Source: Symsagittifera roscoffensis (lineage: Eukaryota; Xenacoelomorpha; Acoela; Convolutidae). Taken from it: DNA of 62,000 nucleotides. Below the pieces are notes generated by a model. The model worked only from the letters and a program-made list of their open reading frames with translations, was not told where the DNA came from and did no database searches. Within the stretch, counting starts at the first letter, position 1. Each line of letters opens with the position of its first letter. The stretch is from assembly GCF_963678635.1 (NCBI RefSeq), contig NC_087064.1, forward strand, positions 80,265,526 through 80,327,525, given 5' to 3'. The position numbers were made by a program, and so were the translations under genes. Shown piece after piece: positions 33,370 to 43,297 of this stretch.

Positions 33370-35330
33370 AAAGCAATTGGAAAAAAAAGTCCACCAACGG
33401 TCCTCCATGGCTCTCAAAACAGGGAAATCAGCTTCCGTCGCAGATCGATTCCATGATGCATCCTGTATTTTCTCTCTGCACTTCAATACTGAGTCGCTGG
33501 CGGAGAAATGCAAAGCTGCGCGGCTTAGCAGAAAGCGATTTCATGCGGATGCCTATCAAGTGCAAGAAATCATAACTGCTTTTACCAATTCGGCCGTGCG
33601 TCTCAATTGAAATGGGCTCGAGAATAGTGTGCTCAGGAAGGGCAGAGTAGTGGCCACGCTTGTGTGCTCAAGTTCGGTGGCAACTGCAGTTTAGTCAATG
33701 GTGGCCAGGCGTGAGTTGCTAATGCCGAGTCTGTGTGTACATGTAAAAGTCTCATGCTACATCACGGCCTCAGCACCATGGGAGCAGCGACACGCCATCG
33801 CGGCGTTTCACGTCATCGCGTAAAAGTCTCTGAGGCTCTAGCGTGGACGGAACATCAGCGGGTTTGAGTGCTTCCTGTGTCACTTTGTTGCAAGTCTTGT
33901 GGCAAGTGCCTTGTCGGCTTCTGATGTTCGAGTAGATGAGTGCATGGATCCCAAACTTTTCGTTAGTTTTCATTAGTTCGATGATAACAGGGGAACCCAA
34001 TCGCAGACCGGCTGAGATTCGGATGCAATCATCAGACATCTCAAGACGCAAGTTTGAAGAGGGCAGTGCATTCAGCCAGTCACCTGAACCATTGCAGCTG
34101 ACGCCTTTGTACCTTGCCAACTCAGTGTCGCTGGTTCGTTGGAGAAAGCGAATATGGTATGTCGATGGACCGGTTCCAACCATGACTTCTGTTTGAGGTC
34201 TGAGAGTCTGGTGGCGTAGCATGCGATCGCTCTATCCATGTGGCTAGTGCCGTATCAATCGGAAGCTCATTTGCATCGCGCTGTTGGCCTTTTTGAGGAT
34301 AGATAGGGGGCAGGAGAAATCAATCGTGTTTTGTGGACCAAAGCCATCCGTTTTGACGGGCAGAGAGATGTGCGCCCATGTTATTTCATCCATGGCTACA
34401 CTTAGAATGCGTTCCGCTGATGATCTCAGTTCCGGATCAATCTGTGAAATGACATCTATAGCAGAGAACATAGGGGCGGTATTTACATTAGTTTGGGAGC
34501 CGACAAATAGTTTTAAGCAGAAAAAGTCCGTGTGTCGCGGGAGTAAGTCTTGTGTTTTGCAAAACTACTTGAGCATGTCGCAACTTTCTGTCAAAACAGA
34601 TGGTAACGAAGACGAGCCAAGGATGATACCCTGCAGTGTTGCATCTTCTGTAGCAATGAGCTTGATTCCAGGGCACACATTTGACAGCCGGTGGAATATT
34701 TTGTTAAAGTTTTGCCAGATGACGAACAACTCACATTTTGACGCATTCAATTCGAGGCCAATTCTTTTTGCTTGGTCCGTTAGCGTTGAGAAATCCCGAA
34801 GACACATTGTCCAGATAAGCTTGCTTGAACGGGGCTTGCGTTTTCTCAAGGAAAACTTGGATGCACAACAAGAAACCGATGGGTCTCCTTGTTTGAATCT
34901 TTCATCAGAGCACAAAAAATGGTCACCGTAGAACATCAAAGTGGATCTCTCAAAGCATGTTTGACAAAATTTGTTTGCTCCTGGAGTCTGTCTTCTCAGA
35001 AATAACTTCAGCTGTCGTAGCGCGTCTGACCATATTGAACGCGTTTCGGAAGCCTATCTTCAAGAATGCTGTGTCAATGCGTTCGTCGGCCAAGAAGACC
35101 CGTGTGGCTTCAACAGTCGCTTCGCATCCGTTGTGCGTTCCGGTGAAAATGGATAGTTTTAAAATGGGACAACAGTCGAGGTGTTTTCATTTTTGAGACA
35201 CACTTCCCGGCTAATCGTTGCAGCGTGTTTCCAATCGCACTGAGACGGATGCCAGCATCTGGCTCTGGAAGCAATGAGAGTTTGGCTCCAGCTAAAACGG
35301 GTAGAATAAAATCTGGGAAATCCCCAGTAA
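33370..35330 (-). pseudogene. Non-LTR retrotransposon RT and C-terminal fragment, copy A
   Basis: Read on the minus strand, frames in order show: GAKLSLLPEPDAGIRLSAIG (about 35310-35250), a GFRNAFNMVRR palm motif (about 35060-35030), RFKQGDP (about 34890), DQAKRIGLELNASKCELF (34785-34730), then DWLNALPSSNLRLEMSDD and GLRLGSPV (about 34080-33990), and a tail with RQRLSIEVQRE (about 33500-33465). This order and the WLNALPS/GLRLG blocks match a widespread invertebrate non-LTR RT family. Frameshifts split it into at least four frames; the catalytic D-D pair is lost at a break. Confidence 0.75.
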
Positions 35331-35709
35331 TGAAGCTGTTTGTGATTTTTTTCGTATACTAGATAAAATTCGATCGCTCTATAAATTGTGGCATGTGCAA
35401 AAGTAAAACTCTTTCTTTTTAAAATTGATTGATACTGCTGATGCGCGTAACCGGATTGTGTAATTTAAGAAATTCTGTAGACCTAAAGTTTCACTCATTT
35501 AGTTTTTTCCCAGTTTCTTTATCGGTCATTTGTTTTCTTGTGTATGCGAAGTTCAACTTCGCCTCTGTCTTAAATTATACCTGGTTAGTATTGTAAGCTT
35601 GTTTTTAGCTCAATTTTATCAAAAACCGACAAAAAATTGCACATTTGAAACCAATTTCATTTTGCTATTTAAGTGTTTTTTAAAAAAAATAGAAAAAAAA
35701 CACAGAAAA

Positions 35710-36564
35710 AGGTGAGTTCTGTTTTCTATGACAGACCACAAGTACGCAGTGCAATACAATTATTGACCAATTTCAAAATTTATGTCCATAAATTTAAAAA
35801 AACCAAGGATGAATTTGTATTGTTGGGCTCCGCTATAGGCAAATCTTGTCGGAAAGAACTGCTAAATGAAAAATTAGGTGAGTTAAAAAAATGTTGAAGG
35901 TTATTGATAAGCTGGATGCACATTACAAATTTTAACACCTAAAAATTGCTTTAGGAGGCCGAAGCTCCTATATTTTTCGCGTAAAAGTCCTTGTTTTTTG
36001 CAAAGTCTTTTTTTTTGTGAAAAATACGGTCGAATTCTAAGAAACCTTTTATGTAAGGTAACAAAAGTAAATATGAATGATAACCAAGTTTTGCAAGCAA
36101 AGCTCTTGGCAGCCAAAGGTAACTTGGATTGTCTTCCGCTCGCATAAAGCTACCTTGAGAGAGATTTTTAGTTTGGTGAACGTGGATGAAACATATAATA
36201 ACGCATTAAAATTTTTGTTTGATTCAGTAAAATGTGGAGAAGCTCCGGTAAACGAAATCCAAAAAAGTGGACGAAGCCCATTTTTGATAAGGAAATATCT
36301 CAAATGATTTTAAAATTAGATTCTAGTGATGTAGAAAGGTCCAATGTTTACCAGGATAAACTCAGATCGCAATGGTTGGAAATCATACCGTGTTTAAATC
36401 TAAGGTTGGAATTGTCAATTCAGCACCTTAGAATTGCAATTGGCCTAGGTTCAAAAATTATTGAGAAACATAGGTGCGTTTGCGGAAGATTTCTAACTGA
36501 AGATGGAAGGCATAGCCTATCTTGTTTTAAAATGCAAGGAGATTCTCTAGGCATTCAAATTTAA
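35710..36564 (+). pseudogene. Non-LTR retrotransposon fragment, copy B
   Basis: Plus-strand pieces: VLLGSAIGKSCRKELLNEKL (35815-35875), then WLEIIPCLNLRLELSIQHLR-type block and AIGLGSKIIEKHRCVCGRF (about 36430-36490) with the C-x-C...TEDGRHSLSC zinc-like motif. It is the same family as copy A but a different, more diverged copy, oriented the opposite way. It covers the post-RT region only. Confidence 0.7.
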
Positions 36565-36847
36565 AAGCCCTTTGAACAGCAAAGTCTCGCCTCCACACAG
36601 ATTCCTTCTGTCTTAGGGCCGCAACTCCTTCACAGAACAGATCCGAAGCTCGTACGGGTTGACGCTCAACCCATGGGCTGTTGGTAGGCAGCTCCTGTGG
36701 GAGTTAACGGTAGTTGACTCCCTAGCCCCTAGTAGAATAAGAGCTGGCTCGGTTTGTAACCTCGGAGGCAGCGGCCTAGGCGGAAGATCGAAAATCTGAC
36801 AAATATAGAGATTTAATTGATGATGGATAATTTTTTCAACCAGTAGT
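36565..36847. other. No recognised gene
   Basis: A G+C-richer stretch (36590-36790, including gttgacgctcaacccatggg) stands out from the AT-rich surroundings and could be the end of a SINE or other small repeat. No second copy is visible in the window. Confidence 0.3.
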
Positions 36848-37060
36848 TTTTGAAGTTCAGGGTGCCGCTGGCCCCATCACCGAGCTTTTTCTGAATAAGT
36901 TTTGTGAGAACTTGTGCACGTGTACCGAGAAACCCAGGGCAAGTAGTTTTCTTAAGCAAAGATTATGCCTGGCAAAACAGATTGCGTATTTGTAACTCAG
37001 AATATTTTAATATATGTTTTCTCGTGTCGAGTTACGTGTTCTTATTGAAGAAACGTAACC
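36848..37060 (-). pseudogene. Repeat-family protein fragment, copy B
   Basis: The minus strand encodes CPGFLGTRAQVLTKLIQKKL ending near GTLNFKN, aligning with copy A at 28985-29321. The nucleotide alignment also holds (tttgaagttcagggtgccgc vs tttgaagtccaggataccgc). Confidence 0.45.
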
Positions 37061-37499
37061 CACATCGAGTTTATTTTTATACACATCAACACTAATCATC
37101 TCCTTTTTGTTATCATTTCCTTATCTAGAAATTTCCAAGGATTTTGACCAGATAATGTGATGAAGGAACTCCTGACTGTAACCTCGGTTACTATGATAAT
37201 TTCGACCTTCTGATTAAAAATGAAAAAAAGTGAAAGAAAAAAAAATATTGGAAAGTATAATGGGAAAAAGTAAAGAACGTCGAGATGGTTGGGTAATACT
37301 AGTTTGGCATATCCATCAAATGCTCTAATTTTGCATTGTCCATTTTAATGTGATCTTAAGCTCACCGTTTTTTTGATGTAATAATTTCATCTCATTTTAT
37401 TCAAACATGAGTCACTAATCTGACATTAAAACTAAAATTAACTTTATACTGTTACTATACTGTATCGACAAATGTGTTCACATGACAATAGGAACCAAG

Positions 37500-37923
37500 A
37501 AATTGGATATGGAGAGAAACTATAAAATCAATGGCGAAAACATAAAAAAAAGTGCAACTCGAAAAAGACCTGGGTATCTGGCTTGACGACAAACTGACAT
37601 TCGAAACACACATCACTAAAAAAAGCCAATGAGGCAAACGGCTTGATAGCAGTAATTAAGAAAAGCTTCACTAAAGTCACGAAACAAGTAATTTTAAACA
37701 TCTACAAATGCTTAATACGGCCACACCTTGAATTTGCGATTTTAATCTGGCACCCAATGTTGATCAAGCATCAAAAGATCTTGGAAAACGTACAAAGAAG
37801 AGCGACACATTTAGTTAGAGGTATGAAAAAATCTATCCCATTACGAACGCCTTAAAGAACTGAATCTATCATCGCTGGAATACAGGAGGAAAAGAGGGAC
37901 AATGATAGAAATGTATAAAATCT
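37500..37923 (+). pseudogene. CR1/jockey-like non-LTR RT C-terminal remnant, interrupted by the LTR element
   Basis: Plus-strand frames carry DLGIWLDDKLTFETHI (37567-37615, one frameshift before it), IYKCLIRPHLEFAILIWHP (37700-37756) and ENVQRRATHLVRG (37785-37823), the standard C-terminal part of CR1/Rex/jockey-type RT. After another frameshift, SLEYRRKRGTMIEMYKIL runs to 37923, where the LTR begins mid-codon context. The remainder is expected beyond the right end of the window. Confidence 0.8.
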
Positions 37924-39259
37924 TGTAACATTCGCCCGGAAGATACATATCGACGGATAACAAAACTAAGTCTTAAGACGACTGGCTAACGTCTAAACAG
38001 AGCTTTGCATGCTTTTCACCGTCTCTACCAAGCCAGTACTTTCCGGTGGTCTTTTCCAACATCTGGTCGACAAAAACGTTACTGTTCTCCGGCTTCGACC
38101 AGAACGCTCAAATTAACTTAATTACATGCAAATAGTGAGCTCATGGCTGGGTCTCAGTATCCCCAGACCACGAGGTCACTCCTAAAAACAGGGCTACTAC
38201 TTATTATATTACTATTGTTTTTGTTCAGTAGATAAAAATCATCATCTCCATCGAAGATGGATCAACCCTTTCCCCCAACTCCTAGCACCTCATCCTTGTC
38301 AAAACTAATCCAAATATCAGTTAAATTCAAGTCAGGACATGACAAGAAGCTAAAAGTTTACGTGGCAGGATAAAAGTTTCAGTTCCTTTACCCTTTCGAA
38401 TTGACGAATCCGCTGAATCAAGCTCGTTAATCTTGGTTTCCTCCTAATCCGGAAGGCTGGTTTCTTACCCTTCACCGTTTCTCGCAACGGCCTTGCAACT
38501 ATTGTAGCAGCACAATAGTTGCAACTCGGAACGTCCTCTGCTATTTTGTAGTTCGTTGTCGTTTTTAATCTCGATTTTCGTCCTGTTCGCTATCGCAGAT
38601 AAAGTTGTTCTTTTTCCTCTTTCTCGTTTTTGCCAAAATGGCCGTTTCTGACGTTTCTCAGAAATATGACGTCATAATTCGAAATTTTGAAATTTAAAAA
38701 TACTAGAATATTCCAGCCCTCACCGTCTGGCTAATCGTTCCAATAACGTCCTTAATTCTTAATAACCACCAATCCGGAAGGCTTACTGCTAAAAATTCGA
38801 AGTCTGCACAAATTGCATTTTGGCCATTCTGGTCGAATGTCACATACTCCCCGGACAGTCCGGTCAATGTCCTCATTGAATCGCGCAATGTTCGTAAAAT
38901 GGTTACAGTGTCATCGAACAGAATTTACAAAATGCACGAAATTACTCTTATTCACGTCACATCGACTCACTGCAGAATATAAATGGCATCATACTACATC
39001 ATTATAGCCTTCAAATTCTCTCATTAATCTGCACATTGAGGATACAACCTAAGATAAAACATATTTTCTGACTTCCAGTGTCAATGTCCCGATTAAAACT
39101 TTTTCTCTTAGATTTAAAAAGTGTTGGCTTGCAGGACAGTCCTGCCAACCAACAAGCTAAAATTATCCTACTATGCTTCTTCCCTTCGGAAATCTTGCCT
39201 GTTATTGTCCTGTAATATTAAAACTAAGAAACTTTGTGGTTAGAAAGAACAATGAAACA
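37924..39259 (-). repeat. 3' LTR of the giant element
   Basis: The outer edge is exact: identity with 61594 begins at the TG. The inner edge is inferred from a polypurine tract followed by TG on the minus strand, giving 5'-TGTTTCATTG...GAATGTTACA-3' with TGT/ACA ends and a length of 1336 bp. Only the first 407 bp can be compared with the other LTR. It contains aatccggaaggct twice (38451, 38771) and ctccccggaca once (38847), motifs that recur elsewhere in the element. Confidence 0.75.
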
Positions 39260-39274
39260 ACCTCCCTCCTCAAG
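39260..39274 (-). promoter_or_regulatory. Polypurine tract
   Basis: The minus strand reads CTTGAGGAGGGAGGT immediately before the TG of the LTR, the expected plus-strand DNA primer site. Confidence 0.6.
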
Positions 39275-39655
39275 AAGTTACTCAAGTTTTTCATGTCACC
39301 ACAAAGTGATCAGTCTTCCTAAGTGATTAAAAACAATCATGCAGGCTGGAATATTTAAATATACTCTTCTCTTAAGCCTTTCTAAATAAATAATAAGTGT
39401 CTCTAAAGCCACTTCAACTAAAATCAAAATGCAAATTTATAAATGCAACAATTTCAAAACTCAACTAAATGTTTCAGTTTTCAATTACAACTTGGTTGCT
39501 TGGTTTCTCACTTGAGTTTTTCACACACATAAAACAAATTTTAAATTTTCTTCATGACTCCTTTGTTCTCTTCTTTTTTCGTCGTTTAGAAGTTCTAAAA
39601 CTTCTAAATTCTTCTAATTTTCTTTCTTGTTGCCTCTTGTTTTCTCGACCATCCA

Positions 39656-42600
39656 TCAATGTTCCATTTCTTCCTCCTGTGATACTGACTCCGCACTTTC
39701 GGTTTCCGTGTCTTGTAGCACATCGTTGGCTATCCTGACGCTGTTGGAAGCCGTCCTCCAACACTTCTGCTCTTCTACCCTCTGTTTACAGCAAGGTAGG
39801 GGATCCACGTTGGATTCTCTGTTTCTGCAGAAACTGTTGTGGAGACACAACGTCACGTTTCTCTCCAAATCTTCTTTCAGCATCTCTGCCTTCTCATTTC
39901 CACTACGCTCACTGGTCCTGGAAATTCTTTTCACGGCGGTGGTCACTGCATTCCGATGAGTCACGAGAGCTCGCTTGAAAGCTCCTGCTCCAATGTCCAG
40001 CTGATATTCACTGTACACCCTGCCGTGCTTCGACATATGCTTTTTCGCATACTCGTACAACCATGCAGTCATGTTAGCTCTGAACCATGGCATCAATCGT
40101 TTTCTCGCCCATATCTTCTTCACTTCCATCGGAATGTTTAGAACTTTGCACATTGTCTCAAAAAGATCTAAATCTTTTAGACAATCTAATTTCCTCAATT
40201 GTTCTCTCGTCGGCGCCTCCTGTCTATTATTTTCTCTCACATGAGCTTCCAGCCATCGTATCGCCATCATAACTCCCACTATCACTATTGTTACGGGCTG
40301 TGATGAATCTGGTAAACCCATGGAGAGCAGCTCTCCAGAGTCCCAGATCAACATCAGATTACTACGCTTGGGATACCACCAGGTCTGCAGCAAGCAGTGG
40401 CAAGGAAACTCGTCATGCGTCAACATGATGCTCCTCCAATTACGTTTTCCCGAAGCTTCCAGCAATGGTTCCACTTCCATCATCACTCGATGGATTTCAT
40501 CATTCTCATCTACTGCATTGTAATCTGTGACAGTTGATCCTCTCTGTTTCTGTTTCTCAAAGTCACTGAAGTTCCCGCTCACATATCCCATGAACTTCTT
40601 TCCTAGTATTGACTCCAACTCTTCTTTGGTTCTCTCTGGAATTGCTGAGAACATCTTACATAGTAACTCGTAAGACTTTTCAGACATTCTCGCCAATCTC
40701 ACACACTTCGGCACTGAGAAGGCTTGATCCACAATCGTTCTTGTGCTCTTCACGTCCACAGCTACGAAATGTACAGGATACCTGCTCTTGCACATTGGAG
40801 CCAACGTTGAACCCACCAAATATCGTGCTCCTGATGGTCTACAATAAGTTTCGCTGTGTCTGATGTTCATTTCTGTCTCGATTGCTTCCCTCCATTTTCC
40901 TATATGTTTCTGCTCAGTCTGCAGAACTCCTGGAAATACTTCTACGCTGATGGCTGTGACCATCTCATGTTTCTGTTCTAGATTCAATAGTGACTCTAAA
41001 GAACTAAACATGCTGTAGAATCCTAGTGCAGTCACTATATTCACATCGGTTCCTCCATGACAATCTGCTGTCAGTTCCGTTGCCGTTCTTGCTTTCATCA
41101 CTACGTTTCCAAACAATACTGTCAATTGCTTGTGTTGTTTCTCTAGGGTTTTCACACAGTCTAGACCTCCACAAACGTGACCCTCCAGTCCACAGACTTC
41201 CGCCAGACAGCTACCAGGTTTGACCCAGTCTTCTGGTCCCCAGCCAGGCAACTCTACTTTATCTTCTCCGTTGCTCTTAGAGGCTGTTATCATCACATTG
41301 TATATGATGTTGAGGTCACGCAGGTTACAGTCTGCATTCAGTTCCCTCTGTACGTCTTGTGTCGCCCGTAATATTGAGTCAGCGTTGGGACTAGGACACC
41401 ATGATGGCCTCATCAATTCCCACACTGCCATCAAGCTCGTTCTCAGTAATTCATCTGAGAATCCCAACCCAAACTCCACTCTCTTGTCGGATTTTGGTAC
41501 TGAAGGTGCAGTCACCTCTTCTTCTAAGACCAATCCCAATTTGGCCTGTGGATTGTTAACGCTCTTAATCGTCACAATTCTGGACGTCCAGAATCTTAGT
41601 AACACCGCCTGCTTATAATCAAAGAAGCAATCGCGTATGTCTTCACTCAGGAAAGGATTGTACGCTATCCCTATGATCCCGGATACGTAGCTATATGACT
41701 TCTTCTTGATCGGTCCACAGTATTCACTGGATTTCGGCAATGCTCCCATAGATTCTTTAGTGAGTCTCAACTCCTTGTTTGAGAATCTCCTGATCTCGTC
41801 TATCTTTTTCATGGGTTCCAATTCCTCAGGTTCTTTCATGTTTACCCTCATCGGTTTACTTTGCTGCATATCCAGCAGTGCTAGCAAGAACAAGGCTTTC
41901 GTTCGCTCATCGCCTTCCCTCAACATTTTAACACAAGTGTTTAATGCAGGTACTGAAATCTGCTCTATCAGGAATCGAATGAAACAGAGAGCGTCTCTCC
42001 GCTTCGCACACGCTACTGCTGCTCCCTCCTGGACTATCAGATCCCTCAGATTCGTCATAAGGAAAACCTTCTCTTCTTTTGATCTCTTTCTTTCTTCTGA
42101 ATCATATTCTTCGCGAGTCAGTCCCATCATGCACCAGGCGAACCTGAGTTGTAACTCTGTCCTTACGTAAGGTACTGCCACGAGAGCATGTATTCTTGGC
42201 GTAGTCCTCATTTCTTCTTCGAAATACCTCAATACTACTGCTTTCCATGGAAGGCTCACTAACTGCTCGATCGTTTCCGCCTGTACGTCAGACGACGCCA
42301 AAGTTCCATACGCCTTCTGCTTGAGGGTGGTGCCTTGCAACATCATTTCCAGATAACCCTCCATGGCTTTTTCGTCTTCCAGGGCCATTACATACCCTCT
42401 AGCCGAGTTCCGGTATTCCAACATCTCCATGTATCCACCAGTGGGTTCATCTATCGACACTGTCTCCGCCACGGTTAGTCGGTTGTATTCCACTGGTGTT
42501 AGTTGTCCTGCAACACTTCCCTTTCCATGATTCATGGGAGATGGCTTGAAGTCCCTCATTTTGCTCTCTCCACATTGGCTGAGTATTTCCATTTCTAAGG

Positions 42601-43273
42601 TTGCTCCAGTCAGAGTGCGGTCACTCCTTTTGGATTTATAACCGGTTGACTTTATCCCCGCCATGAGAATGGGTGGCACCATCGCTATATCAGTTAATAC
42701 TCTATCTGTGCCAGACAATTGATAATCACCTTGCCCCAAATCCATGACTTCCTCGACTCGTTTTCTTTTCGCTGAGTTACCAGCTTTCATCGATATTTCT
42801 GAATCCACTTTCGTCTTCCCAATTCTCCTCGGCATCACTCTGCTGCCTAACTTCATTTTCATCGCATTGATTTTATCAATCACCATTTTCGATCGCATCG
42901 TCCCTCTCCTGGTTCTTGACAGGTACACCACCTCTCCTTCATCGTCCTGCGGTGTCATCTTGATGGGAGAATTCGCTTCACTCTCATCAGTGGCTGAGTC
43001 GATCAATAACTCACTCAGTCTCCCTTCACACTCATCAAGCTTGTCAAGTACTTCTCTCATCAAGGGTTGATTGAGACCTGTTTTGAGGATGGACTGGGTC
43101 CCATAGCTCTGAATCACGGTCCAGACTTCTTCCATAAACGCCACTCTGTCCAGCTTACATCCCGTCCTACTCTCATCGTCTCGGTGATGTACTTCCCATT
43201 CTTCTTCGGGCAGCGTTCCTAAGAAAGGTACTCTGGCTGAGGCCTCTATTCTTCTCCTCCGAGGTGATTCCAT
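39656..43273 (-). CDS. ORF4, 1205-residue protein of unknown function in the giant element
   Basis: Intact ATG-to-TGA frame, 24 nt downstream of the ORF3 stop. The N-terminus is basic (ESPRRRRIEA), followed by an acidic region (about 60-115) and a likely nuclear signal (AKRKRVEEV, about 175). The rest is globular with scattered Cys (for example CGLEGHVCGGLDC, about 685-700) and the block LTADCHGGTDVNIV. I see no signal peptide and no convincing membrane anchor, so it does not look like an envelope protein. One segment near residue 1010 (SNLMLIWDSGELLSM followed by VTIVIVGVMMAI) faintly recalls the SGNH block I and III spacing in ORF3, but the N-D signature is absent. I do not recognise the family. 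It is likely co-expressed with ORF3. Confidence 0.85.
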   Translation of the reverse strand: MESPRRRRIEASARVPFLGTLPEEEWEVHHRDDESRTGCKLDRVAFMEEVWTVIQSYGTQSILKTGLNQPLMREVLDKLDECEGRLSELLIDSATDESEANSPIKMTPQDDEGEVVYLSRTRRGTMRSKMVIDKINAMKMKLGSRVMPRRIGKTKVDSEISMKAGNSAKRKRVEEVMDLGQGDYQLSGTDRVLTDIAMVPPILMAGIKSTGYKSKRSDRTLTGATLEMEILSQCGESKMRDFKPSPMNHGKGSVAGQLTPVEYNRLTVAETVSIDEPTGGYMEMLEYRNSARGYVMALEDEKAMEGYLEMMLQGTTLKQKAYGTLASSDVQAETIEQLVSLPWKAVVLRYFEEEMRTTPRIHALVAVPYVRTELQLRFAWCMMGLTREEYDSEERKRSKEEKVFLMTNLRDLIVQEGAAVACAKRRDALCFIRFLIEQISVPALNTCVKMLREGDERTKALFLLALLDMQQSKPMRVNMKEPEELEPMKKIDEIRRFSNKELRLTKESMGALPKSSEYCGPIKKKSYSYVSGIIGIAYNPFLSEDIRDCFFDYKQAVLLRFWTSRIVTIKSVNNPQAKLGLVLEEEVTAPSVPKSDKRVEFGLGFSDELLRTSLMAVWELMRPSWCPSPNADSILRATQDVQRELNADCNLRDLNIIYNVMITASKSNGEDKVELPGWGPEDWVKPGSCLAEVCGLEGHVCGGLDCVKTLEKQHKQLTVLFGNVVMKARTATELTADCHGGTDVNIVTALGFYSMFSSLESLLNLEQKHEMVTAISVEVFPGVLQTEQKHIGKWREAIETEMNIRHSETYCRPSGARYLVGSTLAPMCKSRYPVHFVAVDVKSTRTIVDQAFSVPKCVRLARMSEKSYELLCKMFSAIPERTKEELESILGKKFMGYVSGNFSDFEKQKQRGSTVTDYNAVDENDEIHRVMMEVEPLLEASGKRNWRSIMLTHDEFPCHCLLQTWWYPKRSNLMLIWDSGELLSMGLPDSSQPVTIVIVGVMMAIRWLEAHVRENNRQEAPTREQLRKLDCLKDLDLFETMCKVLNIPMEVKKIWARKRLMPWFRANMTAWLYEYAKKHMSKHGRVYSEYQLDIGAGAFKRALVTHRNAVTTAVKRISRTSERSGNEKAEMLKEDLERNVTLCLHNSFCRNRESNVDPLPCCKQRVEEQKCWRTASNSVRIANDVLQDTETESAESVSQEEEMEH

Positions 43274-43297
43274 GAGGATTCTCTGGTCGTTATTTCT

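Noticed and set aside
36590-36790. tRNA-derived SINE
   Set aside because: Only higher G+C and a gttgacgctcaaccc hairpin support it; no box A/B pair and no second copy in the window.
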